Shown here piece after piece: positions 7,968-16,907 of a stretch of DNA of 64,000 nt. The notes under the pieces were generated by a model that was not told the DNA's origin, made no database searches, and saw nothing but the letters and a program-made list of their open reading frames with translations. The position numbers and the translations under genes were made by a program. Each line of letters opens with the position of its first letter. Position 1 is the stretch's first letter. Origin of the DNA: Alistipes sp. GTDB lineage: Bacteria; Bacteroidota; Bacteroidia; Bacteroidales; Rikenellaceae. The stretch covers positions 1 through 64,000 of the forward strand of contig JALFNK010000008.1 of the NCBI GenBank assembly GCA_022782405.1, in the 5' to 3' direction.

Positions 7968-10670
7968 ATGAAACTTTTTAAAACCGCCGTAATGCTGACT
8001 GTCGGGCTGACGCTGGGACTCCTCGCGGGGTGCTCGGACGATGACGGCATCGACAATCGCGAGCTGGATTACGGATACGTTCAGTTCAAGTTATACAAGG
8101 AGGCCTCCTATGAGGCTCCGCAAGAAGACGCCTCGCAGACGTTATCGCGTGCCGTCAAACCCCAACTGGATTATCTGGCCGAAGCCAGCAAGGTCCAGGT
8201 AACACTCACGTCCGGCGAACAGACGATCGTACAGACGCTTACGCTCTCGGCCGCCGATGCCGAAAGTGCCGAATACGGCATGCGGAGCGCCAAACTCAAA
8301 CTCCTCACGGGCAACTACTCGATCACCCGTTTCACCCTCTTCGACGCCAAAGACGAGGAGCTCTACAACGGCAATGCCGTCAATCCCGATCTGACGGTTG
8401 TCGCCGGAGGGCTCACGGTGCATGACCTTACGGTAAACGTGCAGCCGCGCGGCAAGGTGCGTTTCACGCTCACGAAGGACATGTCGGATTTCAATCCTCC
8501 GAAAAGCCGCAGCGTCTCCCGACAGTATATCTTCGAGGAGATCGGCTCGTTCGACGTAACGGTCAAGAACACCGAAACGAACAACCTCGTGGCATTCGAG
8601 GATCTTCCCGTAACCTTCTCCATCCACTTCGACGATCCCGAGAACTCGGAGACGGAACCGGGTTACCAAACCTCGACCTGCGCCTGCGATTCGCTGCTGT
8701 CGCTTCCGGCCGGCAACTACACGGTCATCAAATACGTTACCTACGACAGCGACGGTACCCTGCTGGAAACGAACACCGCTCCGGCCGAGTCGCCCTTCAC
8801 GGTCGAGGATAACCGCACAACCGACAGCGATGTTGCCGTAACGCTCTACGAAGCCGACGAATACATGAAGGACCACTATGCGCTCTACGCAATCTGGAAG
8901 GCGCTGAACGGCCCCGAGTGGTCCTACGACGGCGAGAACTACCCTGTCGGGGCGAACTGGGACTTCAACAAGGATCCCGACCTGTGGAGCTACCAGCCGG
9001 GTGTCGAGGTCCACACCAACGGACGTATCGCCAAAATCGACATCAGCGGATTCGGTTTCTCGGGCGACATGCCCAAGGAGATCGGACAGCTTACCGAGCT
9101 GGTGGAGCTCTACCTCGGCACGCACAACGACACGAACCAGGGCTTCAAGGATCCGACGCTCGACCCCGACCAAAGCCTCACCGAACGCTCGCGCAACCGC
9201 ATGGAGAACCATCGCAAGCTGCTGCATGCCATGCACCCTGCCACGCAGATGTCCTGGCCCTGCGCCTTCGCATTGCGTGAGCACGGCATCCACATCCGCG
9301 CCACGGAGCTCTACGACCAGGGCTATACCGAAGATGAGATCTTCGAAGCATCGACAGGCCGCCAGCGCGAGATCCGCCCGATGGACACCTCGCACGGCAA
9401 GCTTTGCAACGGCCTCAAGTCGCTGCCTGCGGAGATCGGCAACCTCAAGAAACTCGAATACCTCTATATTGCCAACAGCGCCATCGAGTCGCTGCCCGAC
9501 TACGAAGGCGAAGGCAAGGAGGGTATGTCGGGACTGGAGTCCTGCACCGATTTCGAGGTATACAACTGCCCAAATATGAAGAAATTCCCCCGGGCAATCG
9601 CCAAGATGCCGAAACTCGTTGCCGCGAACCTCTCGAACAACAAGCAGTGGGAAGCCCAGGATCTCCATGACGGTCTGACCGAACTGGCCGAAGGCCCTTC
9701 GAAGGAGTACATCCAGATGCTTTACCTGACGGACAACAGCCTCGAGGAACTTCCCGCAGCCTTCAAGAACCTGAAGCGTCTGGGTCTGCTCGACCTGACG
9801 AGCAACAACCTCCGCACGCTCCATCCGCTGGGCAAGGATGTTTCGCTCGTCGAGCTGACGCTCAGCCACAACCAGATCGAGGAGATTCCCGTCGATGAAA
9901 ACGGCGTCTTCTGCAATATGGATGACCTGACCGACTTCTCGGTATCGTTCAACAAGCTGAAGAAGTTCCCCAACATCTTCTCGGCCGACATGACTGCCGC
10001 CATCACGAGCATCGACTTCTCGTACAACGACCTGCAGGACTACACCGAAGAGGAGGCCGCCGCATTCAAGGGCGTCTATGTCGAGACGCTGACGCTGGCC
10101 GGCAACCCCGGACTTACGAAATACCCCAAATGGCTCGGTGACACCGACTCGGAGGTGGCCTACATCATTCTGCGCGGCTGCGGGCTTACGGAGATTCCCG
10201 AAGGATGCTTCAACGGCAAATATTCGAGCAAGCTGATCTCGCTCGACCTCACCTACAACCGCCTCACGAAATTTCCCGTGGACTTTACGGCCGATGCCCT
10301 TCCCTTCCTCTACGGTCTCGACATCTCGCAGAACGCCTTCGCAAGCTTCCCCTACGAGCCGATGACCTGCAAGGGTCTGACCGTATTCGCCATCCGCGGC
10401 CAGCGCAACGACAAGGGCGAACGCTGCCTCAGAGAGTGGCCTACGGGTATCTACCAGCACACCGGCCTGCGCGGCTTCTACATCGGTTCGAACGACCTGC
10501 GCAAGATCGACGACACGATCTCGACGGCTATCTGGACCCTCGACATCAGCGACAACCCCAACATTACATTCGATGCTTCGGACGTATGCTATGCCTGGGA
10601 AAACGGAGCCTATCTGCTCATTTACGACAAGACGCAGAACATTACCAATTGTGAAGCGATGCTCGAATAA
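7968..10670 (+). CDS. DUF4458-type lipoprotein with C-terminal leucine-rich repeats
   Basis: 900 residues. The lipoprotein signal ends LLAGC followed by SDDDG, a strong acidic surface-export signal. Residues of about 25-290 contain two related beta-sandwich units (each beginning YGYVQFKLYK or GKVRFTLTKDM, with ...LLTGNYSITRFTLFD and LPAGNYTVIKYVTYD) matching the DUF4458 pattern. From about residue 340 a long leucine-rich repeat region runs to the end, with units such as LKKLEYLYIANSAIESLP, LKRLGLLDLTSNNLRTL and KLISLDLTYNRLTKFP. LRR proteins of this type bind proteins. It is the fifth gene of the SusCD operon and is followed 22 bases later by another LRR lipoprotein. A role as surface peptide or protein receptor is an inference. 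Confidence 0.82.
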   Translation: MKLFKTAVMLTVGLTLGLLAGCSDDDGIDNRELDYGYVQFKLYKEASYEAPQEDASQTLSRAVKPQLDYLAEASKVQVTLTSGEQTIVQTLTLSAADAESAEYGMRSAKLKLLTGNYSITRFTLFDAKDEELYNGNAVNPDLTVVAGGLTVHDLTVNVQPRGKVRFTLTKDMSDFNPPKSRSVSRQYIFEEIGSFDVTVKNTETNNLVAFEDLPVTFSIHFDDPENSETEPGYQTSTCACDSLLSLPAGNYTVIKYVTYDSDGTLLETNTAPAESPFTVEDNRTTDSDVAVTLYEADEYMKDHYALYAIWKALNGPEWSYDGENYPVGANWDFNKDPDLWSYQPGVEVHTNGRIAKIDISGFGFSGDMPKEIGQLTELVELYLGTHNDTNQGFKDPTLDPDQSLTERSRNRMENHRKLLHAMHPATQMSWPCAFALREHGIHIRATELYDQGYTEDEIFEASTGRQREIRPMDTSHGKLCNGLKSLPAEIGNLKKLEYLYIANSAIESLPDYEGEGKEGMSGLESCTDFEVYNCPNMKKFPRAIAKMPKLVAANLSNNKQWEAQDLHDGLTELAEGPSKEYIQMLYLTDNSLEELPAAFKNLKRLGLLDLTSNNLRTLHPLGKDVSLVELTLSHNQIEEIPVDENGVFCNMDDLTDFSVSFNKLKKFPNIFSADMTAAITSIDFSYNDLQDYTEEEAAAFKGVYVETLTLAGNPGLTKYPKWLGDTDSEVAYIILRGCGLTEIPEGCFNGKYSSKLISLDLTYNRLTKFPVDFTADALPFLYGLDISQNAFASFPYEPMTCKGLTVFAIRGQRNDKGERCLREWPTGIYQHTGLRGFYIGSNDLRKIDDTISTAIWTLDISDNPNITFDASDVCYAWENGAYLLIYDKTQNITNCEAMLE

Positions 10671-10692
10671 CCTTTAAGAACGTACAGAAATC

Positions 10693-12336
10693 ATGAACGT
10701 AAAAACCTATATTGCGATTTTCCTTTGCGCGCTTGCTGCCGTCAGCTGTTCGGACGACAAGAAGATCGGCGTGAAAATCGACAACGACATGATAGAGATC
10801 GGTGCCGAGGGCGGAACCCGGAACATCTGGATTTCGGCCGACGACCAGTGGGTCGCCTCGACAAACGATCCGTGGATCACCATCTCGCCGGCCAACGGCC
10901 GCGGATCGGCCGTATGCCAGATCATCATCGACTCGGCGCTGCTCGACGAGCCCCGCCAGGGTATGGTGCGCATCCAGAATCAGAACAACTGGGAGGAGCG
11001 CCACGACATCTCCGTCTCGCAGCAGGGATTCGACTACGCCATCACGCTCGACAATCCGGAGATCACCATCGCCAACTACGCCGCCCTGGGCGAGCGCACG
11101 TTTGACGTACGGGTGAAGACCAACGTCGATTTCGACATCGAAATTCCCGATGAGGCCCAGTCGTGGATTCAGCCCGAGGAGTACAAGGTCGATCTCAACC
11201 GCGGGCTGCGTCCGCGCGAGGTAACCCTGCGCTTCAACTGGGAGATCAACTCGCGCGATACGGAGCGTAACGCCACCATCACGTTCAAACCCCGCAAGGA
11301 GGTTACGCTGGCTGCTCAGGACGGACTTTCCGTACACCAGAACGCCTCCGACCCGATCGATGTCGGAACCCGCGCGGGAGACTCCGTAGCACTGCTTTCG
11401 ATCGCCCGCGCCCTCAATATGTGGCAGTCGTGGGAAACTTCCGAAAGCATGAACAACTGGAGCAATGTCGAGCTCTGGGAGAAAGACATGCCCGGTTGTA
11501 CGGACGACATGGTAGGCCGTGTGAAATACGCCCGGTTCTACATGTTCGAGACCAAGGAGGGAATCCCCTTCGAGGTGCAATACCTTACGGCCGCCGAGGA
11601 GCTGATCTTCTACTCGAACACCAACTCCAACCGGTTCAGCCTTTCAACGGGTGAGCACATCACAAAGCTCCCGAACCTCAAGCGACTGACCATCAGCGCA
11701 TACGGCCTCACGGAGCTGGATCCTTCGTTCAAGAATCTCAAGAGCCTCGAGTTCCTCGACCTCTCGGGCAACAACTTCGAGGAGATACCGTCGGTGCTGA
11801 CCAAGGAGAACCTTCCGAATCTGCATGCTCTGAAGATGAACGCCAACCAGCGCATCATCATCTACGACCTCTACAACTCGACGACCACCAACTTCGGCGG
11901 TCTGTTCGAAGAGACCAGCTCGCTGCGCGAGTTCCCGCGGCGCCTGCTCGAGTGGGACAAGCTCGATACGCTGATCCTCTCGGTGAACTACCTCCAGGGC
12001 CGTATTCCCGACATGAAAGACTATACGACCTACACGCAGGCCGACATCAACGCCGCAGACTCCCTGCCGCAGGCTCTGGTGGGCATTCCGAAGGTGCTTC
12101 CCAACATCAAACGGTTCTCGATCAACCTGAACCGCCTGACCGGCGAGCTTCCCGAATGGCTGCTCCGCCACCCGGCTCTCGACTGGTGGGACCCCTTCAC
12201 GCTGGTATTCACCCAGGAGGGCAAGGACAAGGACGGCAAGACGGCAGGATTCACCAACGAGCCGATCAACCTGAACGACTACTACGAATTCTACGAAGGA
12301 AAGAAATACCTCGATCCCAATCGGAAAACGGAGTAG
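10693..12336 (+). CDS. BACON-domain surface lipoprotein with leucine-rich repeats
   Basis: 547 residues. The lipoprotein signal ends AVSC, followed by SDDKK. Two tandem BACON domains are visible. The first (about 25-110) has IGAEGGTRNIWISADDQW and DPWITISPANGRGSAVCQ. The second (about 115-210) starts FDYAITLDNPEITIANYA. The C-terminal half contains LRR units (LPNLKRLTISAYGLTELD, LKSLEFLDLSGNNFEEIP, LPNIKRFSINLNRLTGELP). It appears to be a paralogue in plan of the preceding lipoprotein, with BACON in place of DUF4458. No catalytic residues. It probably acts on the outer surface as a binding component with the SusCD transporter and the protease encoded next. Confidence 0.85.
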   Translation: MNVKTYIAIFLCALAAVSCSDDKKIGVKIDNDMIEIGAEGGTRNIWISADDQWVASTNDPWITISPANGRGSAVCQIIIDSALLDEPRQGMVRIQNQNNWEERHDISVSQQGFDYAITLDNPEITIANYAALGERTFDVRVKTNVDFDIEIPDEAQSWIQPEEYKVDLNRGLRPREVTLRFNWEINSRDTERNATITFKPRKEVTLAAQDGLSVHQNASDPIDVGTRAGDSVALLSIARALNMWQSWETSESMNNWSNVELWEKDMPGCTDDMVGRVKYARFYMFETKEGIPFEVQYLTAAEELIFYSNTNSNRFSLSTGEHITKLPNLKRLTISAYGLTELDPSFKNLKSLEFLDLSGNNFEEIPSVLTKENLPNLHALKMNANQRIIIYDLYNSTTTNFGGLFEETSSLREFPRRLLEWDKLDTLILSVNYLQGRIPDMKDYTTYTQADINAADSLPQALVGIPKVLPNIKRFSINLNRLTGELPEWLLRHPALDWWDPFTLVFTQEGKDKDGKTAGFTNEPINLNDYYEFYEGKKYLDPNRKTE

Positions 12337-12374
12337 CCATCGGATTATTCAACGCATAAAACAGACGACTAAAG

Positions 12375-14438
12375 ATGAAAAAACAGATATACGGCATTTG
12401 TATCGCAGCCCTGTTCGCCTTTGGAGCCTGCGCGACCGACGAGCTTCCGACTCCTTCGGAGCCGCAGCCCGGAACGCCGGAGCAAAGCGAACCCGTATCG
12501 GGCGAAGTGCTCGTGAAGTTCCAGAGCTACGTCAGCGACATTCTCGACCGGACGGAAGCTCAGACCCGCAGCGGTGCACCGGCTACCCGTTCGGGAATCC
12601 TCTCCGTGGACGAGGTTCTGGACCTTATCGGCGGCTATGAGCTCGAACGCGTCTTCCCGGTAGACGCACGCACCGAAGAACGTACGCGTGAAGCAGGGCT
12701 CAACCTCTGGTATGTGGTACGTTTCGACGACAGGAAATACTCCGTCGAGGAGGTAATCGCACGTCTCTCGCAGCTCGGAGAGGTACAGTATGCCAACCCC
12801 AACCGCAAGATTCAGCGCGCATACAGCTCGGAGCGCAAGGCTACGCCGCTGACGCGCGAGACGCTCGAGATGCTGCAGCGCCGCACGGCCGCCACGCGTG
12901 CCGGTGCCCAGTTCAGCGACCCGCTGCTCTCCCTGCAGTGGAATATGGTCAATGACGGTACGATGTTCACCGGTACGGAAGCCTGCCCGCAGGCCAAATC
13001 CATTGCCGGAGCGGATGTTCGGTGCGAAGAGGCCTGGAAATCCTCAACAGGCGACCCCTCGATCATCGTCGCCGTGCTGGACGAAGGCGTCTGCCTGACC
13101 CATCCGGAACTGGCCGCGAACATCTGGACCAACGAAGATGAGATTGAAGGCTCGAAACGGGACAACGACGGCAACGGATATGCCGGCGACATCCACGGAT
13201 ACAACTTCGTAACCGATTCGGGCGTCATCACCTGGGATGATCTGAACGACACGGGCCACGGTACGCACGTTGCCGGCGTCATCGCCGCCGTAAACGGCAA
13301 CAACGAGGGTCTCTGCTCGATCGCGGGAGGCACCCCCTCGCAGCCGGGTGTGAAGATCATGTCGTGCCAGATCTTCGCCGGAAACGCCGGAGGCACCTCC
13401 ATGTCCTCGGTCAAGGCAATCAAATATGCCGCCGACAACGGTGCGGTCATTCTCCAGTGCAGCTGGGGCTATACCTCGGGTACGGCCAACAGCTATGAAT
13501 GGGGTACGCCGGGCTACGCCAACGAGGAGCAGTGGGAGACCCTCGCTCCGCTCGAGAAGGACGCCATCGACTACTTCACCCACAACGCCGGATCGCCCAA
13601 CGGTCCCATCGACGGCGGTATCGCCGTCTTCGCCTCGGGCAACGAGTACGCCAATACGGCCGGATTCCCCGGAGCGGCCAGCATGTGCGTATCGGTAGCC
13701 GCCACGGCCGCCGACTATACGCCGGCCACCTACACCAACTACGGCGGAGGCACGAAGATCTCCGCACCGGGCGGCGACCGCGACTACTATTGGGATTACG
13801 GCGAGGGCGCCCTGCGCGGTGAAACGGGATGCGTGCTCTCGACACTCCCCTACAACGTCAGCGAATCGGGCTACGGATACATGGAGGGAACTTCGATGGC
13901 TTGTCCGCATGTCTCGGGCGTCGTGGCCCTGGGTCTCTCCTATGCCGCACAGATGCGCCGCCACTTCACGGCCGATGAATTCCGCGAATTGCTCTACCGG
14001 ACCGCCACGCCGATCGACGCCTATGCCGCCGGCACGAAATTCTACTACCGCTATGCCTATGACATGGGTCTCACCAACCCCACGCAGATGATGCTCACGA
14101 ACTATACGGGCAAAATGGGAGCCGGACAGGTCAATGCCAAGCAGCTGCTCGACGCCGTTGCCCAGGGTGGCACGCAGATGACCTTCCCGAATCTCTACAT
14201 TCCGCTCGACGGATCGGTTACGGAGCGTCCGTCCGTCTATTTCCTCGACGGCGAAAATTTGAACTATACGGTGCAGATCGACGACGAGAGCATTGCCACG
14301 GCGACACTCGAGAACGGTCTGCTCACCGTCAAGGGACTCAAGGAGGGATCGACACATGCGTCGATCTCGGCCGACGGACAGACACAGTCGTTCAACATCA
14401 CCGTCCGCAAGTCGGCAAACGGAAACGGATGGCTTTAG
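12375..14438 (+). CDS. Subtilisin-like (S8) serine protease lipoprotein
   Basis: 687 residues. The lipoprotein signal ends FGAC, followed by ATDELP. Residues of about 45-150 form a propeptide-like region (GEVLVKFQ... YVVRFDDRKYSVEEVIARL) as in fervidolysin-type subtilases. The catalytic domain has all three triad residues: Asp236 in AVLDEGV, His295 in TGHGTHVAG and Ser507 in GTSMACPHVSG; the oxyanion Asn lies in VFASGNEYA. The C-terminal ~85 residues look like a bacterial Ig-like (BIG2) domain. Family role: endoproteolysis of extracellular protein. It is the only enzyme in this nine-gene operon, so it probably generates the peptides taken in by the SusCD pair. It lies 38 bases after the BACON-LRR gene. 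Confidence 0.92.
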   Translation: MKKQIYGICIAALFAFGACATDELPTPSEPQPGTPEQSEPVSGEVLVKFQSYVSDILDRTEAQTRSGAPATRSGILSVDEVLDLIGGYELERVFPVDARTEERTREAGLNLWYVVRFDDRKYSVEEVIARLSQLGEVQYANPNRKIQRAYSSERKATPLTRETLEMLQRRTAATRAGAQFSDPLLSLQWNMVNDGTMFTGTEACPQAKSIAGADVRCEEAWKSSTGDPSIIVAVLDEGVCLTHPELAANIWTNEDEIEGSKRDNDGNGYAGDIHGYNFVTDSGVITWDDLNDTGHGTHVAGVIAAVNGNNEGLCSIAGGTPSQPGVKIMSCQIFAGNAGGTSMSSVKAIKYAADNGAVILQCSWGYTSGTANSYEWGTPGYANEEQWETLAPLEKDAIDYFTHNAGSPNGPIDGGIAVFASGNEYANTAGFPGAASMCVSVAATAADYTPATYTNYGGGTKISAPGGDRDYYWDYGEGALRGETGCVLSTLPYNVSESGYGYMEGTSMACPHVSGVVALGLSYAAQMRRHFTADEFRELLYRTATPIDAYAAGTKFYYRYAYDMGLTNPTQMMLTNYTGKMGAGQVNAKQLLDAVAQGGTQMTFPNLYIPLDGSVTERPSVYFLDGENLNYTVQIDDESIATATLENGLLTVKGLKEGSTHASISADGQTQSFNITVRKSANGNGWL

Positions 14439-14439
14439 G

Positions 14440-15246
14440 ATGCGACGCGGCGGAACGATAGCGATGCTTTGTGCCGGATGGGTGTGTGCGATATGCTTCG
14501 CAACACCCCTCCGGGCACAGGTACCGTATATTCCGCAGGCGCTGCGCGACAGTCTGGCACATCCGCCCCAGGCCGAAGGCCGCGAGGCGATGCGTTTCGA
14601 ACACATGCACATCGAGACGGGCGAGATACGCGAGGAGGCCACACCGCCGAGCTTCACCTACCGCTGGACGAACGCCGGCGACAAACCGCTGGTCATCACC
14701 CGCGTGGAGACCACCTGCGGATGCGCCGCGGCCTCGTACGACCGGCGGCCCGTGCTTCCGGGCGGCGAGGGAAGCGTTACGGTAACGTACCATCCGAAGC
14801 GGCATCCGGGCTATTTCCGGCGGCGGATATTCGTCTTCACGCAGCTCTCGGAGAAACTCCCCACGGCGATTCTCGAACTCACCGGGCGGGTCATTCCCGC
14901 AGCACTGCCCACGGCGGACTACCCTTATGCGATGAACGCCCTGCGTCTCAAGCAACAGGAGGTGCATATCGCCGGAGAGCGTCCGCAGACCGAACGCATC
15001 GAGTGCCTGAATGCCGGCAAGGAGCCGCTGCGCATTACGGCCGACAGCCTGCTGCTTCCGCCCTGCATCCGCGTCGAGTGCGACCCGCAGCAACTGGCGC
15101 CCGGAGCGACTGCCGATCTGATCATCCGCTTCGACCCTTCGAAAGCTCCGGAACGTCTGCCCGAACAGCAGCCCGTCATCCTGCAGGGGGTCGGACTCCC
15201 TCCGCTGCAAAGCACCATACGCATCCGCTTCGGCACGGCGCGCTGA
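14440..15246 (+). CDS. DUF1573-domain secreted protein
   Basis: 268 residues from the ATG one base after the protease stop. Upstream codons stay open in this frame but overlap the protease gene, so the later start with a signal peptide (MLCAGWVCAICFATPLRAQ) is chosen. Two ASH/DUF1573 immunoglobulin-like units are visible. The first has FTYRWTNAGDKPLVITRVETTCGC, the typical CGC-containing signature, followed by VTVTYHPKRHPGYFRRRIFV. The second is around GKEPLRITADSLLLPPC. DUF1573 proteins are common periplasmic or surface accessory proteins of Bacteroidota without assigned function. The one-base spacing suggests translational coupling to the protease. Confidence 0.82.
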   Translation: MRRGGTIAMLCAGWVCAICFATPLRAQVPYIPQALRDSLAHPPQAEGREAMRFEHMHIETGEIREEATPPSFTYRWTNAGDKPLVITRVETTCGCAAASYDRRPVLPGGEGSVTVTYHPKRHPGYFRRRIFVFTQLSEKLPTAILELTGRVIPAALPTADYPYAMNALRLKQQEVHIAGERPQTERIECLNAGKEPLRITADSLLLPPCIRVECDPQQLAPGATADLIIRFDPSKAPERLPEQQPVILQGVGLPPLQSTIRIRFGTAR

Positions 15247-15287
15247 CGAAGCATGAAACAAGAACTTGACAAAAGAAACGATAGAGC

Positions 15288-15758
15288 ATGAAAAACTTTC
15301 TGAAATTGACCCTCCTCGCAGCAGCTGCAATCTGCCTCTGCTCCTGCGACGAAGACAAGACCTACGAAGATCCCGGTCTGGAGGTTACGCCCCACAACAT
15401 CTCCGGAACCTGGCAGCTTGCCGAATGGAACGGCACGACACTCGCCGAAGGCAGCTACGTCTACATCGAGTTCACGCGCAAGGACCAGCTCTTCACGATG
15501 TATCAGAATCTGGACAGCTTCTCGGCGCGCAAGCTTACGGGACGCTATGACATCACAACGGACGTAGAACTCGGCGCCATCATCATGGGAGCCTACGACT
15601 ACGGCATCGGCGACTGGGGACACCGTTACATCGTCTCGGACCTTTACGAGGACACGATGGTCTGGACGGCCCAGGACGACCCGACGATCGTCTCGGTGTA
15701 CAAACGCTGCGACGAGATACCCGGCGAGATCACCGGAACGGGTTCCGAAGAAGAGTAA
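15288..15758 (+). CDS. Small lipocalin-like lipoprotein
   Basis: 156 residues. The lipoprotein signal ends LCSC, followed by DEDK, an acidic surface-export-type sequence. The remainder is short beta strands with the opening I-S-G-T-W-Q-L (HNISGTWQLAEWNGTTL) and a YKR near the end, the usual outline of Bacteroidota lipocalin-like lipoproteins of 130-160 residues. No enzyme motif. It is the last gene of the operon, 41 bases after the DUF1573 gene and directly before the terminator. The fold call is by pattern only. Confidence 0.72.
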   Translation: MKNFLKLTLLAAAAICLCSCDEDKTYEDPGLEVTPHNISGTWQLAEWNGTTLAEGSYVYIEFTRKDQLFTMYQNLDSFSARKLTGRYDITTDVELGAIIMGAYDYGIGDWGHRYIVSDLYEDTMVWTAQDDPTIVSVYKRCDEIPGEITGTGSEEE

Positions 15759-15780
15759 CCGCGTACGGCAAATCACAACA

Positions 15781-15820
15781 GAGAGAGGATTCTTCCATGC
15801 AGAGGAATCCTCTCTCTTCA
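15781..15820 (+). terminator. Rho-independent terminator of the SusCD-protease operon
   Basis: A perfect 12-base stem (15781-15792 with 15805-15816; loop 12 bases) is followed by a short pyrimidine run. It lies 22 bases after the last operon gene. The stem core is AT/GC mixed and the T run is weak, but position and symmetry support it. Confidence 0.75.
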
Positions 15821-15899
15821 TGTATCCAGCCGGGGTCGTTTCTGCCTTATATGTCAATATTCCCGCCGAAACGGTCAGACGCGGAACCCAAAGGTGCGA

Positions 15900-15907
15900 T
15901 ACCTTTG
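15900..15907 (+). promoter_or_regulatory. -7 promoter element of the LPS-kinase-like gene
   Basis: TACCTTTG fits TAnnTTTG. It falls inside the longer possible reading frame (GTG at 15894) and so decides the start: the ATG at 15927, 20 bases downstream, must be used. Confidence 0.7.
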
Positions 15908-15926
15908 CCTCAAAAATTTCCGTGCC

Positions 15927-16703
15927 ATGTATCTGACCCTTCATCCCGCAGCCGAATCGCTGCGCCCCTTCATGGAGACCCTCCCGCAACGGTTCGACCG
16001 GGAGGGCACGACGATCCATGCCGGTCGCAACACACTCAAGACATTTGACGTCGGAGGTCATCGTATCGTTGTCAAGCGTTTCCGGCGGCCCGATCCGTTC
16101 CATGCCGTGATATACACCTTTTTCCGCCGCAGCAAGGCCCAGCGCGCCTACGAACATGCCCTCCGGCTACTGGACCAGGGGATCGACACGCCTGCACCGA
16201 TCGCATGGAGCACATACCGCCGCCATGGGCTGCTCGACGACAGTTACTATGTCTGCCGTTACTCCGATTACACTCCGCTCTCCGAAGCGACAACCCGCTT
16301 TCCGGAAAAAGAGGCCTCGGCCGTACTGGAAGCCTTCGCACGCTTCGCCGCCGACATACATGCAAAAGGTATCGAACACGAAGATTGCAACCAGGGAAAT
16401 ATTCTTTGGTCGCGCGATGCGGCAAACGGGGAATTCCGCTTTCAGTTGATCGACATCAACCGCATGCGCTTCTCGCGACATCCGCTGACGCCCCGCCGCT
16501 GCATGATCAATCTGCGCCGTCTGGCCTGCCCGGCCCATGCCTTTCTCTTCATTTTGGACCGTTACGCCGACACGCGCCATTGGGACATCAATGACACCCT
16601 GTTGCAGGGAACTCTCTTCAGATTGCTGTTCGGCCGTAACAGGGCCCGGCGCAAACGTTTCAAGGAGCGAATCAACATACGCCGACGCGGAAAAAAGGCT
16701 TGA
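15927..16703 (+). CDS. Lipopolysaccharide kinase (Kdo/WaaP-InaA-like) family protein
   Basis: 258 residues. This is a protein-kinase-like fold. The catalytic loop is GIEHEDCNQGNILW (H-x-D-x4-N, as in Kdo kinase and WaaP), and LIDINRMRF takes the place of the DFG metal-binding segment. VGGHRIVVKRF carries the ATP-binding lysine. The C-terminus is very basic (RRKRFKERINIRRRGKKA), suggesting attachment to the inner membrane surface or to acidic substrate. Family role: phosphorylation of the LPS core/Kdo in the cytoplasm. The substrate here is inferred. It is monocistronic between the terminator at 15816 and the pheA leader promoter at 16707. Confidence 0.82.
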   Translation: MYLTLHPAAESLRPFMETLPQRFDREGTTIHAGRNTLKTFDVGGHRIVVKRFRRPDPFHAVIYTFFRRSKAQRAYEHALRLLDQGIDTPAPIAWSTYRRHGLLDDSYYVCRYSDYTPLSEATTRFPEKEASAVLEAFARFAADIHAKGIEHEDCNQGNILWSRDAANGEFRFQLIDINRMRFSRHPLTPRRCMINLRRLACPAHAFLFILDRYADTRHWDINDTLLQGTLFRLLFGRNRARRKRFKERINIRRRGKKA

Positions 16704-16706
16704 AAA

Positions 16707-16737
16707 TTTGATTTTCCGGAATAAATCACTACATTTG
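16707..16737 (+). promoter_or_regulatory. Promoter of the pheA leader (full -33/-7 match)
   Basis: TTTG at 16707-16710, a spacer of exactly 19 bases and TACATTTG at 16730-16737 give the complete Bacteroidota promoter. Transcription should start near 16743, about 18 bases before the leader peptide ATG. Confidence 0.82.
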
Positions 16738-16760
16738 CCAAAAGCTATACGACGATCACA

Positions 16761-16841
16761 ATGCGTTCATACGGTTTTGCATACTTCTTTTATTCCTTTT
16801 TCTTTTACGCCGAGAGAAAAAGCGGGAGGTCATGCATGTAA
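16761..16841 (+). CDS. Phe/Tyr-rich leader peptide (pheL-like), 26 codons
   Basis: ATG at 16761 and TAA at 16839. Residues 4-16 read YGFAYFFYSFFFY: six Phe and four Tyr, ten aromatics among thirteen codons. The tail is hydrophilic (AERKSGRSCM). The ORF begins about 18 bases after the predicted transcription start and ends 35 bases before a strong terminator; prephenate dehydratase, the committed Phe-biosynthesis enzyme, starts 80 bases after its stop. This is the textbook arrangement of a translational attenuation leader such as E. coli pheL, but the sequence is unrelated to it. Likely role: ribosome stalling on Phe/Tyr codons when charged tRNA is scarce. It is not made for its product. Coding is inferred from composition and context. 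Confidence 0.8.
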   Translation: MRSYGFAYFFYSFFFYAERKSGRSCM

Positions 16842-16907
16842 CCGGATGGAACGACAAGAAAATACGGTAACACACGAAAATCCCGCTCCCCAAAGAGCGG
16901 GATTTTT
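16796..16907 (+). promoter_or_regulatory. Transcription attenuator (1:2, 2:3 and 3:4 alternatives) controlling pheA
   Basis: Segment 1 (16796-16803, CTTTTTCT, overlapping Phe codons 13-15) pairs with segment 2 (16815-16822, AGAAAAAG). Segment 2 extended (16821-16827, AGCGGGA) pairs with segment 3 (16881-16887, TCCCGCT). Segment 3 is the 5' arm of the terminator, 3:4 (16877-16888 with 16895-16906). A ribosome stalled at the Phe codons hides segment 1 and frees 2 to block the terminator. A ribosome reaching the stop at 16839 covers 2 and lets 3:4 form. Pairings are read from sequence; the mechanism is inferred. Confidence 0.75.
16877..16907 (+). terminator. Attenuator terminator before pheA
   Basis: A perfect 12-base stem (AAAATCCCGCTC with GAGCGGGATTTT), loop CCCAAA, and a T run at 16903-16907. 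It ends 14 bases before the pheA start codon, with no gene ending just upstream other than the leader ORF. It therefore terminates before a gene rather than after one. Confidence 0.88.

Noticed and set aside
14293..14439. Upstream extension of the DUF1573 gene
   Set aside because: It overlaps the protease gene and lacks a signal peptide; the ATG at 14440 gives a normal signal sequence.
15894..15926. GTG start 33 bases before the LPS-kinase-like ATG
   Set aside because: The -7 promoter box lies inside this extension, so it would not be transcribed.
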